A DNA stretch of 64,000 nt from an uncultured Cyclobacteriaceae bacterium (GTDB lineage: Bacteria > Bacteroidota > Bacteroidia > Cytophagales > Cyclobacteriaceae), in NCBI GenBank assembly GCA_937146645.1, contig CAKZRQ010000037.1, forward strand, positions 1 through 64,000, written 5' to 3'. The notes under the pieces were generated by a model. The model saw nothing but the letters and a program-made list of their open reading frames with translations, was not told the DNA's origin and made no database searches. The stretch's first letter is position 1; every line of letters starts with the position of its first letter. The position numbers were made by a program, and so were the translations under genes. This document shows positions 54,686 to 63,179 of this stretch, in pieces.

Positions 54686-55504
54686 ATGACTGAAGACTTA
54701 TTTTCACTAGAAGGTAAAGGTATCCTCTTCTCTGGTGCCACGGGGGTTCTTGGAACTCAAATGGCGAGTTATTTGGCCACTAAAGGTGCACATGTGATCG
54801 TTTTGGGTCGTTCTGAGTCAAAAGTTCAGGACTTAGTGAACAGTATCACTTCAACCGGGGATATGGCCTCAGGCCTGATTGCTGATGTAACTAATTCTGA
54901 GGATTTAAAACGGGCCTATTCCGAATTGAGGGAAAGAGGGTTAGCGTTTGATACTTTAATTAATGCAGCTGGGGGCAATCAAAAAGGTGCAGTGATTGGA
55001 CCTGATCAGACTTTTCTGGACTTGGACATAGATGCTCTACGACAAGTTATCGATCTGAATTATTTGGGGACAGTTTTACCCATTTTCACCTTTCTCCCCT
55101 CTCTTCTGAATTCTGGACATGGAAATATCATAAATATAAGCTCAATGGCAGCAGAGCGCCCGATGACTAGAGTGATGGGGTATGCTTCTGCAAAAGCGGG
55201 AATTGATAATTTGACCAAATTCCTTTCGGTAGAGCTTGCGAAAAAGCACGGTCCTGAATATCGTGTGAATGCTTTGGCCCCGGGTTTCTTTCTAACGGAG
55301 CAAAACCGAGCATTGCTTACCAACTCAGATGGGAATTTAAGTGAAAGAGGTCAACAAATAATTGATCACACTCCCATGAATAGGTTTGGAAAACCGGAAG
55401 ATTTGCTTGGAGCCATTCATTGGCTTTGCAGTGATGCATCAAAATTTGTGACGGGGACCGTGGTGAAAGTAGACGGTGGATTCAGCGCCTATTCTGGAGT
55501 ATAA
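54686..55504 (+). CDS. SDR oxidoreductase, probable fructuronate reductase
   Basis: A 272-residue classical SDR: GATGVLGTQMASYLA (about 17-31), NAAGG, catalytic Ser in NISSMAAERP, Tyr-x-x-x-Lys as YASAKAG, and LAPGFFLTEQNR. In the uxaC-uxuA context it is probably D-mannonate oxidoreductase (reduction of fructuronate to mannonate) of the SDR type used by many bacteria in place of UxuB. It begins directly after the uxaC stop (no gap) and ends 10 nt before uxuA. Confidence 0.88.
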   Translation: MTEDLFSLEGKGILFSGATGVLGTQMASYLATKGAHVIVLGRSESKVQDLVNSITSTGDMASGLIADVTNSEDLKRAYSELRERGLAFDTLINAAGGNQKGAVIGPDQTFLDLDIDALRQVIDLNYLGTVLPIFTFLPSLLNSGHGNIINISSMAAERPMTRVMGYASAKAGIDNLTKFLSVELAKKHGPEYRVNALAPGFFLTEQNRALLTNSDGNLSERGQQIIDHTPMNRFGKPEDLLGAIHWLCSDASKFVTGTVVKVDGGFSAYSGV

Positions 55505-55514
55505 TTAGAAAAAT

Positions 55515-56693
55515 ATGATTCCTCAAATGATTCAAACCATGCGCTGGTATGGGCCAAATGACCCAGTAAGCCTTGATGACATAAGACAGTCAGGGGCTTC
55601 CGGAGTAGTCACAGCCTTACATCAGATTCCAAACGGGGAAGTCTGGACAACCGAAGCAATCAGAGAAAGAAAATCTATGATTGAGGCAAAAGGGCTAAAG
55701 TGGGAGGTGGTAGAATCAGTACCAGTTCATGAGTCGATTAAAACGTGTTCTGGGGATTTTGAGAGCCATATTGAAAACTATAAGCAGACCATTTTAAATC
55801 TTGGTCAGGAAGGAATAAAAACGGTCTGCTATAATTTTATGCCTATTCTTGACTGGACTCGGACAAACCTGGAATGGCCTCTTCAAAATGGCTCAACAGC
55901 CTTGAGGTATGAAAGAAAAGCAGTAGAGGCTTTTGACTTGTTTATATTAAAAAGGCCTGATGCTCCAACCGAATACACTCCGGATAGAATTAAAGAGTTG
56001 GAAGCCTATTTTGAAGGTCTCTCGGAAGAGGAAAAAGAGCTTATTACTGCAAATATTCTTAAGGGATTACCGGGCTCGGAAATAGGATATACACTGGATG
56101 AATTTCGTGAGATGCTTCTCACCTACTCTGAAATTGATCCCGAAAAGCTCCAGGGTCATCTCCGATTATTTTTAGAAGAAGTGGTTCCCGCAGCTGAAGA
56201 AGCAGGAGTTTTCCTAACGATCCATCCTGATGATCCTCCTCAGAGTCTTTACGGGCTCCCAAGGATACTCAGTACAGCAGAAGACTGTAAAAGAGTGTTC
56301 GGTGATAATCCAAGCCCGCACAATGGTCTCTGCTTTTGTACAGGAAGCTTTGGAGTAAGGGCGGATAACGACCTGATCTCTATGGTTAAGGAATTTGGAG
56401 ATCATATCAACTTCATCCATTTGAGAAGCACCAAAAGAGATTCAGAAGGTAATTTCTTTGAAGCGAATCACCTCGATGGGGATGTACCAATGGTTGACGT
56501 GATCCAAGCTTTGCTCGAAGTGCAAAAAAGAAGAAACATATCCATACCCATGAGACCCGATCATGGACACCAAATGCTCGATGATCTCGGAAAAAGAACA
56601 AATCCTGGCTATACGGCCATTGGTAGATTAAAGGGCTTGGCTGAAATTAGAGGGATAGAAAGGGCTTTGATTCATAAAATGCAAAATGACTGA
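55515..56693 (+). CDS. uxuA: Mannonate dehydratase
   Basis: A 392-residue TIM-barrel enzyme with [17 protein letters not shown] at the start, [51 protein letters not shown] and [12 protein letters not shown], all of UxuA. It dehydrates D-mannonate to 2-keto-3-deoxygluconate. A matching KdgK kinase and KDPG aldolase are not in the window. The acetyltransferase start overlaps its stop by 8 nt. Confidence 0.95.
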   Translation: MIPQMIQTMRWYGPNDPVSLDDIRQSGASGVVTALHQIPNGEVWTTEAIRERKSMIEAKGLKWEVVESVPVHESIKTCSGDFESHIENYKQTILNLGQEGIKTVCYNFMPILDWTRTNLEWPLQNGSTALRYERKAVEAFDLFILKRPDAPTEYTPDRIKELEAYFEGLSEEEKELITANILKGLPGSEIGYTLDEFREMLLTYSEIDPEKLQGHLRLFLEEVVPAAEEAGVFLTIHPDDPPQSLYGLPRILSTAEDCKRVFGDNPSPHNGLCFCTGSFGVRADNDLISMVKEFGDHINFIHLRSTKRDSEGNFFEANHLDGDVPMVDVIQALLEVQKRRNISIPMRPDHGHQMLDDLGKRTNPGYTAIGRLKGLAEIRGIERALIHKMQND

Positions 56694-57249
56694 AAAGGAA
56701 AAAATGCTCGCCGGAGAGTTATATCAATCGGGAGGAGAAGAATTAACTGAAGAGCGAACCAGAGTTAGAAAACTGATCAAAAGATTTAATGATTCAGAAC
56801 CTGATGCGCTGCAGGAACGGGAACAGCTTCTTCAGGAGATTATCGGAAAACAAGGGTCAAATCTCTGGATAGAACCTCCCTTCTACTGCGATTATGGTTA
56901 CAATATTGAAGTTGGAGATAATGTCTTCTTCAATTTCAATTGTGTTATTTTAGACGTGGTAAAGGTGACATTTGGCGATCGGGTTTTCGTGGCTCCGAAT
57001 GTCCAATTTTATCCAGCTACTCATCCTCTGGAAGCAAAGCCAAGAGGTGAAATGTGGGAATATGGTAAACCAATTTCAATTGGTGATGATGTTTGGATTG
57101 GTGGTTCTGCCATTATTTGTCCTGGGGTGACTATCGGAGATAGGGCTGTGATCGCAGCGGGTGCCGTGGTGACTAAGGATGTTCCAGATGATGTAGTAGT
57201 GGGTGGAAATCCAGCAAGAATTATTAAAGAAATTACCCAAGAAGCCTAG
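56686..57249 (+). CDS. Sugar O-acetyltransferase (left-handed beta-helix)
   Basis: A 187-residue hexapeptide-repeat protein of the maltose/galactoside O-acetyltransferase type: N-terminal helix with [40 protein letters not shown] in pieces, and [13 protein letters not shown] with the catalytic His near 110. It transfers acetyl from acetyl-CoA to a sugar hydroxyl. The start lies 8 nt inside uxuA. It may detoxify non-metabolised sugars of the uronate pathway. Confidence 0.9.
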   Translation: MTEKEKMLAGELYQSGGEELTEERTRVRKLIKRFNDSEPDALQEREQLLQEIIGKQGSNLWIEPPFYCDYGYNIEVGDNVFFNFNCVILDVVKVTFGDRVFVAPNVQFYPATHPLEAKPRGEMWEYGKPISIGDDVWIGGSAIICPGVTIGDRAVIAAGAVVTKDVPDDVVVGGNPARIIKEITQEA

Positions 57250-57253
57250 TGAG

Positions 57254-59035
57254 ATGCCGGAATTTTATTCTTCCAAAGACCTAAATTTTCAACTGTTTGA
57301 AAACATAGATTTATCCGCGATTACGGATATTCCATACTTCTCAGATCATTCGAAAGAAACCTTTGAATTGGTCTTAGATGCAGCAAAAGAAATAGCAGAA
57401 AGGAAACTTCACCCCTTGCTCACTGAGATGGATCGAAAAGAACCCCAGCTGAAAGATGGAGCTATTCGAATTTATCCAGGAATGCGAGAAATAGTTAAAC
57501 AGTTTGGTGAAGATGGTTGGGTGAATGCTACTTTTTCATATGATGAAGGAGGTCAACAATTGCCCTGGACCATACATATTGCCGCTGGCTTCATTTTGCA
57601 GGCTGCAAATTATTCAGCGAGTGTATTTCCATTTTTGACGACTGGAGCGGCTAATTTGATTCGCTCCTTTGGGAGCAAAGCACAGGTAGATCGTTTTACT
57701 CCGAAAATGTATTCTGGACAGTGGCAAGGAACCATGGCTTTGACCGAACCGGATGCAGGAAGTTCACTTTCTGATTTGACAACTCAAGCCATCCCCACTG
57801 AAGAGGATGGGACATTTTTAATCAAGGGCCAAAAAATTTACATCTCATGTGGCGATCATGACGCCTGTGAGAATATTGTCCATTTGCTGCTAGCAAGAAT
57901 AGAAGGTGCTCCCCCTGGAACCAAGGGAATTTCTCTTTTCATAGTGCCAAAGCTTAATCCTGAAACAGGACAACCAAACGATGTTTCGACAGAGGGTTTG
58001 TACCATAAAATGGGTTACAAAGGTGCCCCAATAGCTCATCTCATGTTTGGTTCAAATGATTCTTGCAAAGGTTACTTAGTCGGTGAGGCAAATCAAGGAC
58101 TGAAATACATGTTCCAAATGATGAATGAGGCAAGGCTTGGTGTTGGAATGAATGCAGTCGCAATTGCTACTGCTGCTTTTCATGCTTCATTGGCTTATGC
58201 CAAAGAAAGACCTCAAGGAAGAAAATTGGGAGAAAGAGACCTATCCAAACCTCAGGTGAAAATTATAGAACATGCCGATGTAAAAAGGATGCTCCTTTTT
58301 CAAAAAAGCATTACTGAAGGCACTTTGGCCCTTTTGATTTATTGCTCCTGGTTATCTGATCAAGTCACGCATGACACGGATTTCGAGAGCAAGAAAAAGA
58401 AAGAAGCATTATTAGACTTGCTCACTCCTATTGCAAAGACTTATCCTTCAGAAATGGGGCTTCAGACCACTTCGGCAGCAGTTCAAGTTCTTGGAGGTGC
58501 TGGGTACACTACTGATTTTCCAGTGGAACAATACTATCGTGAAGCCAGAATTCATCCAATCCATGAGGGTACCACGGGAATTCACGGCATGGATCTATTA
58601 GGTCGAAAGGTGGTTCTGAATGATGGGTTGGGTTGGAAAGAACTAATGAAAGCAATTCAAACGGATCTCAAGGAATCGAAATCTGATCCTGAACTCCATG
58701 GAATTCTAAAGCCTTTTGAATCTGCCATTCAGGAAACGAACGACTGCTTACAGAAGCAATTAGCAAAGACTCAGCAAGGCCCAGAAGTTTTCCTTGCCGA
58801 CGCTACTCTTTTTCTGGAAGTAAGCGGAATCATTTGTGTGGCTTGGATGTGGATTAGGCAAGCCAAAAGTGCCATAGAAGAGCTGAAGAATTCAGATGAT
58901 CAGAATTTTTATACCGGCAAAATCAAAACGGCCGAATACTACATAGAATATGAGCTGCCTAAAATTAAAGGACTCATTTCCAGATTAAATTCCGCTAGCT
59001 TCCCGACTATTGAAATGGAAGAATCTGAATTTTAA
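57254..59035 (+). CDS. Acyl-CoA dehydrogenase with C-terminal extension
   Basis: A 593-residue flavoenzyme: MTEPDAGSS-type motif (LTEPDAGSSLSDL, about 166-178), KIYISCGDHD, ARLGVGMNAVAIA, VQVLGGAGYTTDFPVEQYYREARI in pieces and the catalytic Glu in PIHEGTTGIHGMDLLGRK. A C-terminal helical domain beyond residue 470 marks the larger acyl-CoA dehydrogenase type. I start at 57254; a longer frame from 57203 overlaps the acetyltransferase. It begins beta-oxidation of acyl-CoA. 4 nt after the acetyltransferase stop, perhaps an accidental neighbour. Confidence 0.9.
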   Translation: MPEFYSSKDLNFQLFENIDLSAITDIPYFSDHSKETFELVLDAAKEIAERKLHPLLTEMDRKEPQLKDGAIRIYPGMREIVKQFGEDGWVNATFSYDEGGQQLPWTIHIAAGFILQAANYSASVFPFLTTGAANLIRSFGSKAQVDRFTPKMYSGQWQGTMALTEPDAGSSLSDLTTQAIPTEEDGTFLIKGQKIYISCGDHDACENIVHLLLARIEGAPPGTKGISLFIVPKLNPETGQPNDVSTEGLYHKMGYKGAPIAHLMFGSNDSCKGYLVGEANQGLKYMFQMMNEARLGVGMNAVAIATAAFHASLAYAKERPQGRKLGERDLSKPQVKIIEHADVKRMLLFQKSITEGTLALLIYCSWLSDQVTHDTDFESKKKKEALLDLLTPIAKTYPSEMGLQTTSAAVQVLGGAGYTTDFPVEQYYREARIHPIHEGTTGIHGMDLLGRKVVLNDGLGWKELMKAIQTDLKESKSDPELHGILKPFESAIQETNDCLQKQLAKTQQGPEVFLADATLFLEVSGIICVAWMWIRQAKSAIEELKNSDDQNFYTGKIKTAEYYIEYELPKIKGLISRLNSASFPTIEMEESEF

Positions 59036-59122
59036 TCAATTACCCTGTGTCAAAATTATTTGCTTAACCCAGAAGATTGTTAACTGAACACCAACATTCG
59101 GTCAATTATCGAAAGGGTAAGG

Positions 59123-59151
59123 TTGTATTGTGGATCATTTGTCTATTTTTA
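59123..59151 (+). promoter_or_regulatory. Possible promoter before epimerase gene
   Basis: TTG (59123-59125) and TATTTTTA (59144-59151) with 18-nt spacing resemble the Bacteroidota -33/-7 boxes, about 30 nt upstream of the ATG at 59180. A weaker match than the one before DUF4301. Confidence 0.3.
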
Positions 59152-59179
59152 CCAATCAATTTTTAAGGAATAGAAAAAA

Positions 59180-60112
59180 ATGAAAAGAGTATTAGTAAGC
59201 GGGGGTGGTGGATTTCTTGGGAGTCATTTATGCGATAGACTACTCAAAGAAGGAAATGAGGTATTATGCGTTGATAATTTCTTCACTGGGAATCGAAGGA
59301 ATATTCATCACCTTCTTGACAATAAAAACTTTGAGCTCTTAAGACATGATATCACGCATCCACTCTTCGTGGAAGTGGATGAAATTTATAACCTGGCATG
59401 TCCAGCCTCCCCTATTCATTATCAATTTGATCCGGTTCAAACGACGAAGACATCTGTAATTGGTGCTATGAATATGCTTGGACTAGCAAAAAGATTGAAA
59501 ATCAAGGTTTTGCAAGCAAGTACTTCGGAAATCTATGGTGACCCAGAAGTTCATCCGCAACCTGAATCTTATCGTGGTAACGTAAACACCCTAGGACCAA
59601 GAGCTTGTTACGATGAAGGAAAACGATGTGCCGAAACCCTTTTCTTTGATTATCATCGTCAGCATGGAGTGGATATCAAAGTGATGAGGATCTTCAACAC
59701 ATACGGTCCAAGAATGCATCCAAATGATGGGCGTGTTGTGAGTAATTTCATTGTTCAAGCCCTGAAGGGAGAAGACATCACAATCTATGGAGATGGCCAA
59801 CAAACTCGTTCGTTCTGCTATGTAGATGATAACATCGAAGGAATGTACAGGCTAATGAATAGTCGTGATGGTTTTACGGGCCCAGTTAACATTGGAAATC
59901 CTGGTGAATTCACGATGCTTGAATTAGCACAATTGATCATTGAACTCACCGAAAGTAAAAGTAAATTAATTCATTTACCCCTACCTGAGGATGATCCTCT
60001 TCAGCGAAAACCTGTTATTGATCTGGCAAAAGAGGAACTAGGTTGGGAACCAAAGGTCCAGCTGAGAGAAGGTTTAGAGAAAACCATTGCATATTTCGCT
60101 TCAGTTATTTAA
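59180..60112 (+). CDS. UDP-glucuronate decarboxylase-like NAD-dependent epimerase
   Basis: A 310-residue extended SDR with [15 protein letters not shown] (residues 8-22), [23 protein letters not shown] in pieces, catalytic Tyr-x-x-x-Lys as [11 protein letters not shown], and [22 protein letters not shown] in pieces. These match UDP-xylose synthase (UXS), which makes UDP-xylose from UDP-glucuronate for cell-surface glycans. It is monocistronic and has a terminator 3 nt after its stop. Confidence 0.93.
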   Translation: MKRVLVSGGGGFLGSHLCDRLLKEGNEVLCVDNFFTGNRRNIHHLLDNKNFELLRHDITHPLFVEVDEIYNLACPASPIHYQFDPVQTTKTSVIGAMNMLGLAKRLKIKVLQASTSEIYGDPEVHPQPESYRGNVNTLGPRACYDEGKRCAETLFFDYHRQHGVDIKVMRIFNTYGPRMHPNDGRVVSNFIVQALKGEDITIYGDGQQTRSFCYVDDNIEGMYRLMNSRDGFTGPVNIGNPGEFTMLELAQLIIELTESKSKLIHLPLPEDDPLQRKPVIDLAKEELGWEPKVQLREGLEKTIAYFASVI

Positions 60113-60115
60113 GAT

Positions 60116-60139
60116 AAGCCACCTCAGGGTGGCTTTTTT
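60116..60139 (+). terminator. Intrinsic terminator after epimerase gene
   Basis: Perfect 8-bp stem aagccacc (60116-60123) with ggtggctt (60128-60135), 4-nt loop, then six T (60134-60139). Confidence 0.9.
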
Positions 60140-60196
60140 CATGTACAAATTGCCGAATTCATATTTCTAATATCAAAATCATATCTTAGATTTTCT

Positions 60197-61474
60197 GTGA
60201 ATTCAACTAAAACCAAGGCGCCATGGCATTACCTGCTATTATTGATCTTAGCGGGTGAGGCGGTTTTCATTTTACCTTTCGTTCTTCCCAGAATCTTTCG
60301 ACCGACCGTCCTGGATTTATTTAATCTTGACAATGTAGAGTTAGGTCTATGCTTTTCTGCTTACGGGGCAATTGCCATGGCAAGCTATTTTTTTGGAGGT
60401 CCAGTAGCTGACCGATTTCCTCCTAGAAAGCTAATTGCAGTTTCGCTTTGGAGTACGGCCATTGGTGGTTTTTTTATGGCTACCTACCCTTCCGTTTCTC
60501 AATTGCAAGTGCTTTATGGGTTTTGGGGCTTCACAACTATCTTTCTTTTTTGGTCTCCCATGATTAAAGCCACCAGAGTTTGGGGAGGCCAGAAGTCGCA
60601 AGGAAAAGCATTCGGAATTTCCGATGGAGGCAGAGGTCTTGTAGGTGCCGCCATCGGTAGTTTAGGAGTAGTAATTCTAGCTGTTTTAGCTCCAGATTTA
60701 AATGAATCAGCAAGTATTTTCGATCGACAGAATGACTTTAAATTTGTCATTTGGTTATTCTCAGGATTTATTATTCTGGTTGGCATTCTCATCTGGAAAT
60801 TCTTAAAGTTTGAGGACAAACCTGAAGATGAAGATATTCTTAAACGTCTATCTATTCGCCAGCTAAATTCGGTTCTCAAGATACCCTCCGTTTGGCTTTT
60901 GATGGTCATTGTCCTTTGCGCTTATGTGGGTTATAAAGTCACAGATATTTTTTCCTTGTATGCCAAAGAGGTCATGGGATATAATGAGGTTGATTCCGCT
61001 CAAATAGGTACTTTCCTTTTGGTCATGCGTCCCATAGTAGGAATTTCATTTGGACTGATTGCCGATAGAACCAATACTTCTTTCTGGCTCTGGATAAGCT
61101 TTTTGCTCTCTGTCCTAGGTTCATTGCTTTTTGCTAATGGAATCATCTCACCAAATACCACAGGTTTATTCTTCTTCTCATCCATCTTCCTAGCAACTGG
61201 GGTTTATGCACTTCGAGCTCTATACTATGCCGTCATGGAAAAAGGTCAAATTCCATTAGTTCTGACGGGGACGGCTGTGGGTCTAATTTCACTGGTGGGC
61301 TATGCTCCTGATATATTTGCCGGACCAGCAATGGGCTACTTACTAGATCAAAACCCTGGAGAGTTGGGCCATCAATATGTCTTCTTGATGCTTTCTGCAT
61401 TCTCCGCCTTAGGTGCCGTTGCTGCCTACATTTTTCATAAAAAGTATGGAAATCATAGCCTTAGCTCTTCATAA
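60197..61474 (+). CDS. MFS transporter, GTG start
   Basis: A 425-residue membrane protein with about 12 membrane helices and the MFS loop VADRFPPRKLI between helices 2 and 3 (about 74-84), repeated in degenerate form as LIADRTNTSFW between helices 8 and 9. It probably belongs to the nitrate/sugar-phosphate-type antiporter groups; the substrate is unknown. The start is GTG at 60197; the next Met is inside helix 2. It ends in a Ser-rich cytoplasmic tail. Confidence 0.85.
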   Translation: MNSTKTKAPWHYLLLLILAGEAVFILPFVLPRIFRPTVLDLFNLDNVELGLCFSAYGAIAMASYFFGGPVADRFPPRKLIAVSLWSTAIGGFFMATYPSVSQLQVLYGFWGFTTIFLFWSPMIKATRVWGGQKSQGKAFGISDGGRGLVGAAIGSLGVVILAVLAPDLNESASIFDRQNDFKFVIWLFSGFIILVGILIWKFLKFEDKPEDEDILKRLSIRQLNSVLKIPSVWLLMVIVLCAYVGYKVTDIFSLYAKEVMGYNEVDSAQIGTFLLVMRPIVGISFGLIADRTNTSFWLWISFLLSVLGSLLFANGIISPNTTGLFFFSSIFLATGVYALRALYYAVMEKGQIPLVLTGTAVGLISLVGYAPDIFAGPAMGYLLDQNPGELGHQYVFLMLSAFSALGAVAAYIFHKKYGNHSLSSS

Positions 61475-61535
61475 GGGTCAAAAAATTCCTTGTTCTTAGA
61501 TTTTCATTATATTCTGGTTCTAAAACCAACTTACT

Positions 61536-62243
61536 ATGAAGACCAAGATTTTATTTACACTACTAATTTTAGCCACCATGTCGAGTTGTATTTTCAACCG
61601 AGGTGGTGGTGAAACTATTGATCAAGAAGTTCGAATCGATAATCCTACAAAACTTCGGATAGCTGGAGTTATTGATCTCAGATTAATTCAAGGAGATCGA
61701 CCATCCCTAATAATTGAAGGAGAAGAAGAGGCAGTGGACGCCATATCCATTGACCAAAATGGAGATTGGTTAGAGATAAGTTATGAAGCTGAATCAAACT
61801 TATTTTTCAGCGTCTCAACACCAAAAATCACTCTTACATTATCTAGTCTGGAAGAATTAGATTTCGACGGTGTCGGTAATTTTGAGATGGAGAACGACTT
61901 TATGGTCGATAATATCAAAATTAGAGGATCAGGTATTGGTAATATCCAATTAGGACTGGAAGCCGAAGAGATTGATGCTCGATTTGATATTATGGGAAAG
62001 GTTAGTTTGAAGGGAAGCGCAGAAGAAATGTCATTAAGAAATGATGGAATGGGGCAAATAGATGCTGAGGATCTGATCGTTCAAAATCTTTTTCTAAGTT
62101 CCAATGGAATTGGGAAAATTGATGTTCATTGTGAAAATGAAATGTCCATTTCTGTGAATGGAATAGGATCAGTTACCTACAGCGGGGATCCCACAATCAT
62201 TGATCGGCAGATTAATGGAATAGGGAATGTTACCGCGAAGTAA
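61536..62243 (+). CDS. DUF2807 lipoprotein
   Basis: A 235-residue lipoprotein (lipobox MSSC, near residue 18) with a single DUF2807 (head GIN) domain of parallel beta-strands that pack into a prism; the repeated words GVGNFEMEN, GSGIGNIQLG, NGIGKIDVH and NGIGSVTYSG give the GIN-like pattern. The function is unknown but these proteins are common at the outer face in Bacteroidota. Monocistronic; no terminator is clear. Confidence 0.9.
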   Translation: MKTKILFTLLILATMSSCIFNRGGGETIDQEVRIDNPTKLRIAGVIDLRLIQGDRPSLIIEGEEEAVDAISIDQNGDWLEISYEAESNLFFSVSTPKITLTLSSLEELDFDGVGNFEMENDFMVDNIKIRGSGIGNIQLGLEAEEIDARFDIMGKVSLKGSAEEMSLRNDGMGQIDAEDLIVQNLFLSSNGIGKIDVHCENEMSISVNGIGSVTYSGDPTIIDRQINGIGNVTAK

Positions 62244-62367
62244 TCCTCATTTTGGCAACATTACCCCGTTAAAAGGACAAATTGAATAATCCCTAGGTAG
62301 TATTGACTAGCACATCTCTTGGGCTATAAGCGTTATTTGAAATGTTAAACGCTTTTAACAAGAGAAC

Positions 62368-62643
62368 ATGAAAAGTCTATCTACTCCAGCAAACAGAGAT
62401 TTAGTAAATAATTCCAGTAAATCTCATAAAAATACTTGCCCAAACTGTTGGGGAAGACAGGAATACGAAGGCAATTTCTATAAGGCCTTGAAGCCCGAAA
62501 TAATCGATACCAACAATGTTGAGGACAAAAGAGGCTGGATTGAGGGTTATGTTGAAAAAAATCTACTTGGAATCAAACTTGTCACGAAGGATGAGGGTTT
62601 GATTTGTGAACAATGTCATACCAGTTATAAACTGGATAAATAG
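62368..62643 (+). CDS. Small zinc-ribbon-like protein
   Basis: A 91-residue cytoplasmic protein with two CxxC pairs that could bind zinc: CPNCWGRQEYEG (Cys24 and Cys27) and ICEQCHTSY (near 79-82). The middle is an extended loop. It has no family that I can name with certainty but resembles short Bacteroidota zinc ribbons often next to MsrB. It precedes msrB by 11 nt and is probably co-transcribed with it. Confidence 0.7.
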   Translation: MKSLSTPANRDLVNNSSKSHKNTCPNCWGRQEYEGNFYKALKPEIIDTNNVEDKRGWIEGYVEKNLLGIKLVTKDEGLICEQCHTSYKLDK

Positions 62644-62654
62644 AATTCGACAAC

Positions 62655-63101
62655 ATGCTTAAGTGGAGTGATATCATCCGATTTACTGTAAATGGAAACC
62701 CAACACCTCCCTACAAGGTGGAAAAATCCTTAGCCGAATGGAAAGAAATTCTGACTGCCGAAGAGTTTGAAATTACAAGGCTAAAAGGAACGGAAAGAGC
62801 CCATAGTTCTGAGATGTGTGGCTTATTCGAACCTGGAAAATACGCGTGTAAATGCTGTAAAACTCCACTTTTTGATGCAAGTGTAAAATTCGAAAGCGGT
62901 ACAGGGTGGCCTTCATTTACCCAGCCCATCACTGAAGACGTCGTGGCCTATCATAAGGATACCAGCTTTGGGATGATTCGCGTGGAAGCTCTATGCAATG
63001 TTTGTGATTCACATCTCGGGCATATTTTCCCGGACGGGCCTGCTCCAAGTGGACTGAGATATTGTGTAAATGCTCTTTCTCTAGAAAAAATAGAGGAATA
63101 G
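62655..63101 (+). CDS. msrB: Peptide-methionine (R)-S-oxide reductase
   Basis: A 148-residue MsrB with two zinc CxxC pairs (CKCC, about 66-69; CNVC near 115-118), SGTGWPSF (near 81-88), the HLGHIFPDGP loop and the catalytic Cys in RYCVNALSL (near 138). It reduces methionine-R-sulfoxide in proteins, repairing oxidation. No MsrA is fused. The upstream zinc-ribbon gene (11 nt away) probably belongs to the same transcript. Confidence 0.95.
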   Translation: MLKWSDIIRFTVNGNPTPPYKVEKSLAEWKEILTAEEFEITRLKGTERAHSSEMCGLFEPGKYACKCCKTPLFDASVKFESGTGWPSFTQPITEDVVAYHKDTSFGMIRVEALCNVCDSHLGHIFPDGPAPSGLRYCVNALSLEKIEE

Positions 63102-63133
63102 TAACGCAGGAATTCCGCTTGCATCGATGAGTC

Positions 63134-63164
63134 TTTGACTGGAAGAGTAATTCTTTTAAATTCC
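63134..63164 (+). promoter_or_regulatory. Possible promoter before sulfatase gene
   Basis: TTTG (63134-63137), 19-nt spacing and TAAATTCC (63157-63164) partly fit the Bacteroidota -33/-7 boxes; the transcript would start close to the ATG at 63180. Confidence 0.35.
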
Positions 63165-63179
63165 ATTACTCTTCACGTT

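Noticed and set aside
57203..57253. Longer start for the acyl-CoA dehydrogenase
   Set aside because: It lies inside the acetyltransferase gene; the ATG at 57254 fits directly after that stop.
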